A stretch of 64,000 nt of DNA from Pradoshia eiseniae (GTDB lineage: Bacteria; Bacillota; Bacilli; Bacillales; Pradoshiaceae): contig NZ_PKOZ01000004.1 of NCBI RefSeq assembly GCF_002946355.1, forward strand, positions 62,001 to 126,000, read 5' to 3'. Positions 45,133 to 53,118 of the stretch are shown piece by piece. Position 1 is the first letter of the stretch. The number at the start of each line of letters is the position of its first letter. Below the pieces are notes generated by a model. That model made no database searches. It was not told the DNA's origin and saw nothing but the letters and a program-made list of their open reading frames with translations. Position numbers and translations under genes: made by a program.

Positions 45133-46170
45133 TTATGGGAACATAGGGGCAAAGTGAAGACCCGCTGTCTCATCAAGCCCCATCATGATATTTGCATTAT
45201 GTACCGCTTGGCCTGCGGCTCCCTTCACGAGATTATCAATAACCGACACAACCGTTACCCTATTGGTCCTCTCATCTAATCGGAAGCCTATATCACAATA
45301 ATTGGAGCCATAGACTTCCTTTGTTGACGGAAATTCATTTTCTCCTCTTAGCCGTACAAATGCTTCCTCGCCATATTTCAGCTCAAAAGCGTCTGCCAAT
45401 TCCTGAGATGTAACACCTTTTTTCACCTTTGCATGGATGGTAGCCATAATACCTCTTGTCATCGGAACTAAATGTGTGGTAAACATGACGGGCTTAAAAG
45501 AAGAATCCCAATGCCTCAATTGCTGTTCGATTTCAGGGATATGCTGATGCTGATGAACCTTATAAATTGACAGGTTTTCATTCGCCTGAGCATAATGAGC
45601 AGCCTCTGATGTTTTTTTGCCTGCTCCTGAAATACCGGACTTCGCATCAATAATGACATCATCTGTTTCAATCAACCCTTGGGCTATGAGCGGTGCAAGA
45701 CCTAAAAGGGTGGCGGTCGGATAACAGCCTGGATTAGCAACCAGCTTGGCTTTTTCTATTTCTTTGCGGTTCCATTCTGACAAACCGTAGACGGCTTCTT
45801 GCACATATTCCGGTTTAGCTGCCGGCTTTTTATACCATTTCTCATATTCACCAGGTTCTTTTAATCTCAAATCACCCGATAAGTCGATAATCTTCACATC
45901 TTTCTCGTAAAGCTCCGGCACTAAGTTCTTGGCAATACCACTTGGCAGAGCTAAAAACACGAGCTCGCTCGTATGAGCTATCTGCTCCGCATCGAATTTC
46001 TTTAACACTAGCTCTGATAATCCATGTAATTGCCTATTCTCTGCGTCAAGCCTAGAACCAGCCGTCGAAGAGGAATAGACACCTGAAATAGAAAGAGAAG
46101 GATGATTAGCCAAAAGCCTGATCAATTCCATTCCGCTATAGCCAGTTGCACCAACAACAGAGACATTCAT
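45133..46170 (-). CDS. argC: N-acetyl-gamma-glutamyl-phosphate reductase
   Basis: NADPH-dependent reductase, first gene of the arginine operon. 345 residues: Rossmann start MNVSVVGATGYSGMELIRLL, catalytic Cys in VANPGCYPTATLLGLAPL (about 150), and IYKVHQHQHIPEIEQQL with the catalytic His. RBS region GAGGTGACC. Transcribed from a sigma-A promoter covered by two ARG boxes. Confidence 0.97.
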   Translation of the reverse strand: MNVSVVGATGYSGMELIRLLANHPSLSISGVYSSSTAGSRLDAENRQLHGLSELVLKKFDAEQIAHTSELVFLALPSGIAKNLVPELYEKDVKIIDLSGDLRLKEPGEYEKWYKKPAAKPEYVQEAVYGLSEWNRKEIEKAKLVANPGCYPTATLLGLAPLIAQGLIETDDVIIDAKSGISGAGKKTSEAAHYAQANENLSIYKVHQHQHIPEIEQQLRHWDSSFKPVMFTTHLVPMTRGIMATIHAKVKKGVTSQELADAFELKYGEEAFVRLRGENEFPSTKEVYGSNYCDIGFRLDERTNRVTVVSVIDNLVKGAAGQAVHNANIMMGLDETAGLHFAPMFP

Positions 46171-46216
46171 TTTACGGTCACCTCGTAACTTTCATATAAT
46201 TCAGTAATATCTATTT

Positions 46217-46245
46217 ATTATAGTTTTGTATAATTATAAAATCAA
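46217..46245 (-). promoter_or_regulatory. Sigma-A promoter of argCJBDF
   Basis: Minus strand -35 TTGATT (46245-46240), 17-bp spacer, -10 TATAAT (46222-46217). Overlapped by the proximal ARG box. Confidence 0.8.
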
Positions 46246-46262
46246 ATGTATTTTTATAAAAA
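46225..46262 (-). promoter_or_regulatory. Tandem ARG boxes (ArgR/AhrC operator)
   Basis: Two 18-bp boxes, 46225-46242 (TTTGTATAATTATAAAAT) and 46245-46262 (AATGTATTTTTATAAAAA), 2 bp apart. Both keep the TGnAT-N4-AT core of the ARG box and differ from the ideal palindrome at three positions of the right side. The pair with 2-3 bp spacing is the known arrangement for hexameric ArgR, and it covers the promoter spacer and -35 region. Confidence 0.7.
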
Positions 46263-46380
46263 TTTCTACATTATGAGACCAATACTAATTCTTCAACACC
46301 CTTTGTTTCTATCCTATTCACTAGGCACATGCTATTCGTTTATCCTTTCTGGCTACAGGTAAAACATCCTTTTATGCATT

Positions 46381-46414
46381 TATTCATCCTTATAATTATA
46401 AATCAGGATGAATA
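46381..46414. repeat. Short perfect inverted repeat
   Basis: TATTCATCCT (46381-46390) and AGGATGAATA (46405-46414) with a 14-bp AT-rich centre, upstream of the argC operator and after the mobB terminator. Rest of the 301-bp gap shows nothing further apart from the promoter and terminator. Confidence 0.6.
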
Positions 46415-46423
46415 GACATAAAA

Positions 46424-46466
46424 AAGCGCACTCGCCATTAACAGATTCATAACGGCGATTGCGCTT
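46424..46466 (-). terminator. Terminator of moeA-mobB
   Basis: AAGCGCA (46424-46430) with TGCGCTT (46460-46466) plus inner CGCC/GGCG; the minus strand continues with six T. Confidence 0.8.
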
Positions 46467-46471
46467 ATATC

Positions 46472-46993
46472 TTAATGATTTATTCCTAACTCATCGACCA
46501 TCCATTCAAAAATCCGCTGATTATCCCCTAATGAGAAAATTGGCAAGTTTAAATGAATTATTCTATCCCTTAAGGCTACCCCTGGCCATAAAATAACAGC
46601 CTGACAATTGGTTACCTCCTCCAGTAAAGATAGATCCGCTTCTTTACGAATCATTACAATCTTGGGGTATGGTTCTTTCTTATATCCCTCTAGAAGTATG
46701 ACATCCGTTTCAAATGCCATTAATATCGCTAGGCTTTTGCTCAAAAAATTCTCTTCCATTCGCCCCTGCAGATGGATAACCCCTTCTCCTTCAACGAGAG
46801 CCGCGTCCGCTCCGGCTTTGAAGTATTTATCAGAATCCTTCATGACAGCAGGGTCCGGTGTTCCCCCATGACCATGATGCTTTAAGACCGCTGTGTGCAC
46901 CCCTATGCTCTTTAGGTAAGATACCATGGAAAGGATAAAGACTGTCTTCCCGCTGTTTTGATATCCCACGACCTGCCAAACCGGCGTCACCAT
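46472..46993 (-). CDS. mobB: Molybdopterin-guanine dinucleotide biosynthesis protein MobB
   Basis: GTP-binding helper of the molybdenum-cofactor pathway. 173 residues from ATG at 46993, with GGGAGCG upstream; a TTG two codons before is alternative. P-loop in WQVVGYQNSGKTVFILS (GYQNSGKT), KHHGHGG switch-like segment (about 39-45) and ILLEGYKKEPYPKIV (about 98-112), both standard in MobB. Overlaps the end of moeA by 7 bp. Confidence 0.93.
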   Translation of the reverse strand: MVTPVWQVVGYQNSGKTVFILSMVSYLKSIGVHTAVLKHHGHGGTPDPAVMKDSDKYFKAGADAALVEGEGVIHLQGRMEENFLSKSLAILMAFETDVILLEGYKKEPYPKIVMIRKEADLSLLEEVTNCQAVILWPGVALRDRIIHLNLPIFSLGDNQRIFEWMVDELGINH

Positions 46994-48249
46994 GGCCAAG
47001 CGCTCCCTTCATCATCCTCAAGCAATAGGATATCTACCTCATCCCCTTGTTGGTATCCTCGTGAGCCGCCTGGAAGAATAGCAAATGAATTCGCAGATGC
47101 CAGACTCATAACAATATTGGATTTATCTTTTCCGCTAGGCACGGCCATGAGCTGGCCTCCCTCCAAATAAGCGCGGCTTCTAACAAAGCGGGTAAATGGA
47201 TTGGCTTTCGTGAAATTCTCCCCAAGCACTCCCCTCACTTTCTTTAAATGCGGCCTAGGGGATAGAAGCATTTTACGAATAATCGGGCGAACAAACAACT
47301 CAAACCCGACATAGCTCGCTGACGGGTTTCCTGATAGCCCAAAGAGAATTTTGCCGTTCATCGCTGCAACGGTCGTCACGCTTCCAGGTCTCATGGCAAC
47401 CTTATTGAATAATACTTCAGCCCCAAGGCGAGCATAAATATCCGGCATATAATCATAGTCTCCTACAGAAACCCCACCTGTCGTAATCAGTAAGTCGACC
47501 TCCTTCAAGGCCTCGGAAATTGCTGAGTAGCTCCCCTCCAGGTGATCCGGCAAGATGCCTAAAAATCTAGGCTCCCCGCCTGCCCTTTTAATCTGGTCGG
47601 CAAGCATATAGGAGTTGCTGTTTCGAATCTTTCCGGGCTGAAGTGCTTCATCCACTTCCAGCAGCTCTGTCCCAGTTGCGAATAATCCAATAACCGGCTT
47701 TTTAGCCACAGGTACTTCCGTGTATCCAAAAGTCGCTAACAACGCCTTAATGCCCGGATTCAGCTTGGTTCCCTTATTGACAAGCAGTTCCCCTTGCTTC
47801 GCATCCTCGCCTTTAAATGATACATTTTCGTCTTCTTTCACCCTGCGCCTTATCTGGATAAACACTTTTCCATCTCGCTCAATTTCTCGGACAAGCTCAA
47901 GCATGATGACCGCATCTGCTCCATCAGGCATTTGGGCACCGGTCATGATTCGAACGGCTTGTTTGGCTTCTACCTTTCTTGTCGCCACACTCCCTGCACC
48001 AATCTCTTCAATCACCTCAAATTCAACAGGAAAATCCCTAGAGGCGCCAATTGTATCCCTTGAGCGGATGGCAAACCCGTCATAGGGAGAACGGTCAAAA
48101 TGTGGAACATCATGGGTTGCGACTATATCGCGAGCAAGCGTTTCATTAAAACATCTATGTATTGGCAAAAACTCGACACTTCCATTTAGGGCATGTTTCA
48201 TGACTCTTTGAACAGCCTTATCCACTGCTACCGGCTTCCTCATTTCCAT
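46987..48249 (-). CDS. moeA: Molybdopterin molybdenumtransferase MoeA
   Basis: Inserts molybdate into adenylylated molybdopterin. 420 residues from ATG with GAGGTGG 8 bp upstream. Domains: N-terminal HFDRSPYDGFAIRSRDT, VRIMTGAQMPDGADAVIMLE, the MoCF-binding core LLITTGGVSVGDYDYMPDI (about 249-267), FNKVAMRPGSVTTVAAMNGKILFGLSGNPSASYVGFELFVRP split across 285-325, and a beta-barrel C-terminus ending DEVDILLLEDDEGSAWPW. Forms an operon with mobB. Confidence 0.95.
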   Translation of the reverse strand: MEMRKPVAVDKAVQRVMKHALNGSVEFLPIHRCFNETLARDIVATHDVPHFDRSPYDGFAIRSRDTIGASRDFPVEFEVIEEIGAGSVATRKVEAKQAVRIMTGAQMPDGADAVIMLELVREIERDGKVFIQIRRRVKEDENVSFKGEDAKQGELLVNKGTKLNPGIKALLATFGYTEVPVAKKPVIGLFATGTELLEVDEALQPGKIRNSNSYMLADQIKRAGGEPRFLGILPDHLEGSYSAISEALKEVDLLITTGGVSVGDYDYMPDIYARLGAEVLFNKVAMRPGSVTTVAAMNGKILFGLSGNPSASYVGFELFVRPIIRKMLLSPRPHLKKVRGVLGENFTKANPFTRFVRSRAYLEGGQLMAVPSGKDKSNIVMSLASANSFAILPGGSRGYQQGDEVDILLLEDDEGSAWPW

Positions 48250-48346
48250 CTCTCTTTCCACCTCGTCATCTTATTTTAATAACCACTATTTAGAAATTTC
48301 TGATATCCTTATAACCAAGAGTATACATGAAAGGCGGGAATCGTTT

Positions 48347-48997
48347 ATGGTAGAAGGCAAAATCGAAAGCGTGCGTATTGGTACACCTAAACCTTTGCCT
48401 TACCGGGGCAAGATTGTCCAATCTGCAATCTTCAAAGAGGAGGTACATCATTCCATCTATGTCTCTCTCACAAACCTTGAAGGAGATATTCAAGCAGATA
48501 AAAAGCATCATGGCGGCCCTGATAAAGCCGTTTGTGCATACGCAGCTGAGAACTATGTTTATTTCACTGAAAAAATCGGACAGGCTTTTCCCTACGGTTC
48601 ATTTGGTGAGAATCTAACCATCAGCGGTCTGAGGGAAGATACCATCATGATCGGTGACATAATCTCTATCGGTGAATGCACCCTCCAAGTATCCCAGCCT
48701 CGTGAGCCATGCTACAAGATAGCCGCAAGGCATAACCTGTTCCAATTACCCATTTGGATTAGACAAACGGGCTACTCCGGCTATTATTTACGCGTATTGA
48801 AAGAAGGCATACTCAAGGCGGGCGACAATGCCGTCATTATAGAAAGAGGGACAGGCGGCATTACCATAGCCGAAGCAAATACCGCTATGTACTCACATGA
48901 GGCGACCTTTGAGCAGATTAACCGGGTCGCGAATGAAGAAGCTCTCTCTGCTTCATGGCGCAAGCAATTAACGAAAAAACTGGAAAGCCTGACATAA
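48347..48997 (+). CDS. MOSC-domain protein
   Basis: Predicted sulfur-carrier or Moco-binding protein of the MOSC family (YiiM/YflK type). 216 residues: DKKHHGGPDKAVCAYAAENYVYF (about 52-74), GSFGENLTISGLREDTIMIGD and the Cys-containing VSQPREPCYKIAARHN (about 117-132), typical of YiiM-like proteins, followed by a 3-alpha C-terminal part. Likely works in molybdenum enzyme or cofactor reactions such as reduction of N-hydroxylated compounds. Divergent from moeA, convergent with moaA, which supports a Moco connection. Confidence 0.88.
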   Translation: MVEGKIESVRIGTPKPLPYRGKIVQSAIFKEEVHHSIYVSLTNLEGDIQADKKHHGGPDKAVCAYAAENYVYFTEKIGQAFPYGSFGENLTISGLREDTIMIGDIISIGECTLQVSQPREPCYKIAARHNLFQLPIWIRQTGYSGYYLRVLKEGILKAGDNAVIIERGTGGITIAEANTAMYSHEATFEQINRVANEEALSASWRKQLTKKLESLT

Positions 48998-49002
48998 AGA
49001 CA

Positions 49003-49029
49003 AGCACCCGGCAAAGAGGGTGCTTTTTT
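49003..49029. terminator. Bidirectional terminator between MOSC gene and moaA
   Basis: AGCACCC (49003-49009) with GGGTGCT (49018-49024) followed by T-run. The moaA stop begins at 49028. Confidence 0.8.
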
Positions 49030-50035
49030 AGCCGCCGATATAGGACATTTCAATTTTCTTGCGCTGTTTGGCTGTCGCTTCTGTCCGTTCATCAGAATAA
49101 CGGTCCCTGCGATGATTCCAAATGGATACGATTCTTTCCCTCAATGGTTCATCCTCGCTGGTACTGCGCAAAAGCTCCTTAATATCATGACCTGATTCAC
49201 TGAATAAGCATGTATAAACATGACCATTCGCCGATAATCTCGCCCGCGTACAGCTGCCGCAGAAAGATTCCGAAACAGACGTAATAAAACCGACCATAAT
49301 ATCGGTTCCCTTATAGCGATATTTCTTCGCTACTTCACCAAAATAATCCGGGTTTAGCGGTTCAAGGTCGAATCGCTCATTCAACTGCTTAAAGATATCC
49401 TTCTTCGTGATGACCTTATCCATTTTCCAATCATTTGTCGTGCCGACATCCATAAATTCAATGTAGCGGAGCTGCACCTTTTCTTCCAAGCAAAATTCAG
49501 CCATCGGGATAATCTGATCATCGTTCATTCCCTTTTTGACGACCATATTTACCTTCGTCTCAAATCCCGCTTCCTTTGCGGCACGAATTCCATCAATCAC
49601 TGGCTTCGTGCCAATGCCTCTTCCATTAATCAGCTTAAATAAAGAATCATTAATGCTATCAAGACTAATGTTGACTCGCTTAACCCCCGCTTCCTTGAGG
49701 GCCTTCGCCTGCTTTGGCAGCAAGATTCCATTGGTAGTCAAAGCAATATCGTTAATTCCATTGATTTGAGAAAGCATATGCACCAGAGTTGGCAAATCTC
49801 TTCTAAGAAGCGGCTCTCCGCCTGTCAACCGGATCTTCTTCACACCCAATTCCGCAAAGACAGCAGCCGTTCTTGTAATCTCTTCAAATGATAATAACTC
49901 ATCCTTTGGCAGGAATGTATACTCCTTATCAGCTGGCATACAATATTGACATCTTAAATTACAGCGGTCAATGACTGAAATCCTTAAGTCCCTGAGAGGT
50001 CTGTCCAGCATGTCTTTAATATTCTCTTTCTTCAT
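49028..50035 (-). CDS. moaA: GTP 3',8-cyclase MoaA
   Basis: Radical SAM enzyme making (8S)-3',8-cyclo-7,8-dihydroguanosine triphosphate, first step of molybdopterin synthesis. 335 residues. N-terminal 4Fe-4S motif [16 protein letters not shown] (CxxxCxxC at about 24-31), [15 protein letters not shown], second cluster [21 protein letters not shown] (about 262-282) and the conserved C-terminal GG. RBS GGAGGAG. moaC, moaB, moaD and moaE are not in this window. Confidence 0.96.
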   Translation of the reverse strand: MKKENIKDMLDRPLRDLRISVIDRCNLRCQYCMPADKEYTFLPKDELLSFEEITRTAAVFAELGVKKIRLTGGEPLLRRDLPTLVHMLSQINGINDIALTTNGILLPKQAKALKEAGVKRVNISLDSINDSLFKLINGRGIGTKPVIDGIRAAKEAGFETKVNMVVKKGMNDDQIIPMAEFCLEEKVQLRYIEFMDVGTTNDWKMDKVITKKDIFKQLNERFDLEPLNPDYFGEVAKKYRYKGTDIMVGFITSVSESFCGSCTRARLSANGHVYTCLFSESGHDIKELLRSTSEDEPLRERIVSIWNHRRDRYSDERTEATAKQRKKIEMSYIGG

Positions 50036-50292
50036 GGTCTCCTCCCGCCTGTGAACTCTTATCTTACTTTCACCCTACTCCTATAACACCATATGTACAA
50101 ATATTTCCGATTAAGTTATTTTTTGTTCCCCCAATTTATGAATAATACCCTCTTTTTCAAATTGTAATCCTTCCTTATTAAGGCTCTTTCGTCTTTAGAC
50201 AGAGTTAATTAGGATGTTTACAAATATTTTTTAACCATATCAGCTTTCTTGTTCTGAAAATTTCAGCTCATACATAATAGCCCCATATAAAA
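50036..50292. other. Upstream region of moaA
   Basis: AT-rich 257 bp. A CodY-like site (50248-50262, CTTGTTCTGAAAATT, three departures from consensus) is the only recognisable signal. I see no Moco riboswitch: the long conserved stems of that class are absent. Confidence 0.35.
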
Positions 50293-50318
50293 AGAGCCGG
50301 AGGTTAACCGCCGGCTCT
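50293..50318 (-). terminator. Terminator of the 44-residue gene
   Basis: AGAGCCGG (50293-50300) with CCGGCTCT (50311-50318); minus strand continues TTTTT. Confidence 0.8.
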
Positions 50319-50327
50319 CATAATAAC

Positions 50328-50462
50328 TTATTTTTCGATGTCGTCATCATTGTGAGCAATCAGGATAATATCCCTTCCCAGTTCCTCACTAAATTTCTTT
50401 TGGTATTCATTTAATTTCTGCACTTGTTTATCATCAAGCTGGGCCACCTGATAGTTATTCAT
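50328..50462 (-). CDS. Small acidic protein, unknown function
   Basis: 44 residues, under the usual cutoff: MNNYQVAQLDDKQVQKLNEY, then QKKFSEELGRDIILIAHNDD and DIEK. Charged helix followed by a hydrophobic strand (DIILIAH) and acidic tail. AGGAGTG stands 6 bp before the ATG and a good terminator 10 bp after the stop. I do not recognise it as a named family. It lies between yitW and moaA. Confidence 0.7.
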   Translation of the reverse strand: MNNYQVAQLDDKQVQKLNEYQKKFSEELGRDIILIAHNDDDIEK

Positions 50463-50558
50463 GATTTCACTCCTATTGAGATAATTAAAGAGCAAACTCT
50501 TTAAACACTATTATCTCCAAAGGAAAAGAAATCATTTATCAGGGCAAACAGATGTGTC

Positions 50559-50867
50559 TTACTGAATGCCAAGAGCAATTTTTGCGTAACGGGACATCCG
50601 ATCCTTTGTCCAAGCAGGCGTCCACACAATGTTAACTTCAACATCCTTCACTTCAGGAAGATCCTTCAATGCATATTTCACCTGGTCAACAATCGTGCCT
50701 GCAAGCGGGCAACCCATTGCCGTAAGCGTCATTGTGACGGTTGCATTTCCCTCATCATCCATATCAACATCATATACAAGCCCAAGGTTCACTATATCAA
50801 TCCCAAGCTCCGGGTCTAATACATCCTCTAAAGCACCCATAATGCTATCTCTCATATCCTGATCCAT
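50559..50867 (-). CDS. yitW: MIP18/SufT-like metal-sulfur cluster assembly factor (YitW)
   Basis: 102-residue DUF59 protein: LEDVLDPELGIDIVNLGLVYDV (about 13-34), TMTLTAMGCPLAGTIVDQV with the conserved Cys, and VEVNIVWTPAWTKDRMS. This family (YitW, PaaD, SufT) assists maturation of Fe-S proteins. Fe-S maturation nearby fits with moaA, but the same gene stands next to yitV in B. subtilis without moaA. Same strand and downstream of yitV. Confidence 0.9.
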   Translation of the reverse strand: MDQDMRDSIMGALEDVLDPELGIDIVNLGLVYDVDMDDEGNATVTMTLTAMGCPLAGTIVDQVKYALKDLPEVKDVEVNIVWTPAWTKDRMSRYAKIALGIQ

Positions 50868-50942
50868 CTATTTTAACTCCTTTCGTAACAGCTATTATCC
50901 TAATCCTAACAAATTTCAAATTCTCTGGCTATTGATTAACCC

Positions 50943-51707
50943 TTATATGACCTTTTCTTCAATCCAGTTAATAGCCTCAAGTAAACCTTTTCTCGTAACA
51001 GCATGTCCAGCATACTTATCCGGCATATATGTAATTTGCTCATCCTTAAATAGTGAAGCACCGCTTTCGACGAAAGAGTGTATGCCTGAAATCGGCACGA
51101 CTGGGTCTGATTCGCCATGCCAAACAAATAGAGGCCTGCCATTTAATTTTTCGGGCTGAATCGATAAGTCATACTTCGCCAAATCATTAAAAATAGCCTC
51201 TTTCTCTGCCTCGCTATAGCCTAAATCTATTCCTTGCTTGGCAAATTCATTTAATTGGCCTTGCGCGAAATCCTTGTATGCGGGAGTCCCCATCATGCTA
51301 ACTGCTGCTTTAATCCAATTATATTGAGTAAGGGCTCCCAAAGTGGTAATCGCCCCCATTGAAGTACCGCCAAGGGCGACCCTATCATGGATGACATACC
51401 CGTACTCCGTTATATAATGCTTAATTTTAGGTAATTCTTTAATAGAGGTTAAAACAATTTTCCAAAAAGATTTGGACATCACTCTTTCAGAATAATCATC
51501 TCCTCTTTCTCCATGCATAATCGCCTCCGGAAGAAATACTCTGAACCCCCGCTCAGCAAGGAGATAAGCGTAATGAAGATTATGCTCTTTTGCGCTCATG
51601 AACCCATGCAAAAATATTAACCCTGGCAGCGGTATATTCTTCAAGTCCTGTTTGCCTACTACAAGCATTGGAATTTCCTCCACGATTACTTTCTCCACTT
51701 GTATCAT
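50943..51707 (-). CDS. yitV: Alpha/beta hydrolase, prolyl oligopeptidase-like esterase (YitV)
   Basis: 254 residues from ATG MIQVEKVIVEEIPMLV, which has GGAGAGG upstream. Catalytic triad visible: Ser in GGTSMGAITTLGA (GxSxG, about 115), Asp in WHGESDPVVPI (about 203) and His in YAGHAVTRKGL (about 237). The oxyanion motif is LIFLHGFMSAKEH. Cytoplasmic (no signal). Substrate unknown. Divergent from yitU as part of the yitU-yitV-yitW set. Confidence 0.88.
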   Translation of the reverse strand: MIQVEKVIVEEIPMLVVGKQDLKNIPLPGLIFLHGFMSAKEHNLHYAYLLAERGFRVFLPEAIMHGERGDDYSERVMSKSFWKIVLTSIKELPKIKHYITEYGYVIHDRVALGGTSMGAITTLGALTQYNWIKAAVSMMGTPAYKDFAQGQLNEFAKQGIDLGYSEAEKEAIFNDLAKYDLSIQPEKLNGRPLFVWHGESDPVVPISGIHSFVESGASLFKDEQITYMPDKYAGHAVTRKGLLEAINWIEEKVI

Positions 51708-51848
51708 TATGCCTCTCCACCTCTTTACGTATATTTTCCAAATCAATAAATACCATTATCCGGCTATACTTGATATGATTATATAAGAAATTACCAATGA
51801 AGGTAATGATTTAACCCATAAAATCCCAATGATTCAAAGGAGAGCATT

Positions 51849-52667
51849 ATGTCAGAAAAACATTTAATTGTGCTTGATCTTGATGGCACACTCTTAAAAG
51901 ATGATAAAACCATTTCCCCGCGGACAAAGAGCGTTCTTCAAACCTTAAAAAACAACGGCCATGAAGTCATGATCGCAACAGGAAGACCATTCCGTTCCAG
52001 TGAACCATATTATCATGAAATTGGAATGACTACTCCTATCGTGAACTTTAATGGGGCATTTGTCCACCATCCGCTTTCGAAATCATGGGGAATGCACCAT
52101 TCTCCGCTTGATATAAAAGTAGCGAAGGATATCGTTGAGGCACTGGATGAGTACCGTTACTTCAATATTATAGCTGAAGTAAAGGATGATGTTTACGTTC
52201 ACTACCATGACGAGAAATTAATCAATGTCTTCAAGATGGGAAATCCAAATATCACAACAGGCGATCTGCGCCGCTTCCTTCAAGATTCCCCTACCTCTAT
52301 GCTCATCCATACGGATGAAGAAGATGTGAAACAAATCCGGAAGCATTTATCTGATGTCCATGCAGAAGTCATTGACCATAGACGATGGGCGGATCCTTGG
52401 CATGTCATTGAAATCGTCAGGAACGGTTTAAGCAAAGCGGTCGGCATCGACAAGGTGGCGAAAGATTTGGGTATCCCTAAACAGCGCATCATCGCTTTCG
52501 GAGACGAGGATAATGATTTGGAAATGATTGATTATGCAGGAACCGGCGTAGCGATGGGCAATGGCATTGAACAACTAAAATCAGTGGCCAACCACATTAC
52601 ATTGTCAAATGAGGAGGATGGAATCGCCATTTTCCTGGAAGAGAAATTTAACATTAAAAGTGCATGA
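51849..52667 (+). CDS. yitU: HAD-superfamily (Cof-type) phosphatase YitU
   Basis: 272 residues. Motif I VLDLDGTLLKDD (nucleophile Asp9 or nearby), motif II VMIATGRP, motif III Lys in GLSKAVGIDKVAKDLG, motif IV AFGDEDNDLEMIDYAG. C2B-type cap between. B. subtilis YitU dephosphorylates 5-amino-6-(5-phospho-D-ribitylamino)uracil in riboflavin synthesis; the same activity is likely. Followed by two small genes. Confidence 0.9.
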   Translation: MSEKHLIVLDLDGTLLKDDKTISPRTKSVLQTLKNNGHEVMIATGRPFRSSEPYYHEIGMTTPIVNFNGAFVHHPLSKSWGMHHSPLDIKVAKDIVEALDEYRYFNIIAEVKDDVYVHYHDEKLINVFKMGNPNITTGDLRRFLQDSPTSMLIHTDEEDVKQIRKHLSDVHAEVIDHRRWADPWHVIEIVRNGLSKAVGIDKVAKDLGIPKQRIIAFGDEDNDLEMIDYAGTGVAMGNGIEQLKSVANHITLSNEEDGIAIFLEEKFNIKSA

Positions 52668-52750
52668 CTAACAGGAATTCTTCCTGGACATGATAGTAGT
52701 GAACGAAGTGATTTCACTCCGTCAAACATTGAGTGCAGGAGGTATTTCTC

Positions 52751-52888
52751 ATGGGAAAAAGAAATAAATCCAAACGTTTTGTCCAACAAGGGAAAGATGC
52801 CGTCGCTAAGCATAGCGAGAAATTCCCGTACCGATTAACAATGGCAGAAGCAGAATCCAGAAATCAAAATACCTTTGCGGGGCTTTAA
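52751..52888 (+). CDS. Small basic protein, unknown function
   Basis: 45 residues, under the usual cutoff: MGKRNKSKRFVQQGKDAVAK, then HSEKFPYRLTMAEAESRNQN and TFAGL. Basic N-terminal half. AGGAGG lies 8 bp before the ATG. The stop is 2 bp before the DUF3813 start, so the two are probably coupled. Family not recognised; it resembles the short basic proteins common in Bacillus spores but that is only an impression. Confidence 0.7.
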   Translation: MGKRNKSKRFVQQGKDAVAKHSEKFPYRLTMAEAESRNQNTFAGL

Positions 52889-52890
52889 TC

Positions 52891-53082
52891 ATGAGAAATG
52901 AACTATTTGGCCGTGCAAAGAAAGCCGTTGAACTAGCCTCTAGCAGCAATGGAAGCCCTGAATTGATTGCCAAAGCACGGAATGAACTTTCCTCAGCTTT
53001 TGCCAATTCTACCATTGCTGAACAAGCGCAGCTTCATCAGATGCAAGATCTGCTTGATTCCCTGGAAAACAGCATTCAATAA
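52891..53082 (+). CDS. DUF3813 family protein
   Basis: 63 residues, all helical: LFGRAKKAVELASSSNGSPELIAKARNELSSAFANSTIAEQAQLHQMQDLLDSLE described at 5-59, with the family pattern AxxELSSAFANSTxAEQAQL. No close RBS; translation is likely coupled to the preceding 45-residue gene. Function unknown. Ends at the terminator shared with the exopolysaccharide operon. Confidence 0.75.
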   Translation: MRNELFGRAKKAVELASSSNGSPELIAKARNELSSAFANSTIAEQAQLHQMQDLLDSLENSIQ

Positions 53083-53084
53083 AG

Positions 53085-53118
53085 AAAGGGCACAAGGATT
53101 AATCCTTGTGCTCTTTCT
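53085..53118. terminator. Bidirectional terminator between DUF3813 and the exopolysaccharide operon
   Basis: AAAGGGCACAAGGATT (53085-53100) pairs with AATCCTTGTGCTCTTT (53101-53116), one mismatch; ends both the yitU-side transcript and the long minus-strand operon. Confidence 0.85.

Noticed and set aside
50101-50200. SigB-like promoter (GATTAC, 13 bp, GGGTAT) in front of moaA
   Set aside because: The -35 has only four of six matches and no other stress-promoter evidence supports it.
50036-50292. Moco riboswitch before moaA
   Set aside because: The conserved long stem and GNRA-like elements are not visible; a covariance search would be needed to revive it.
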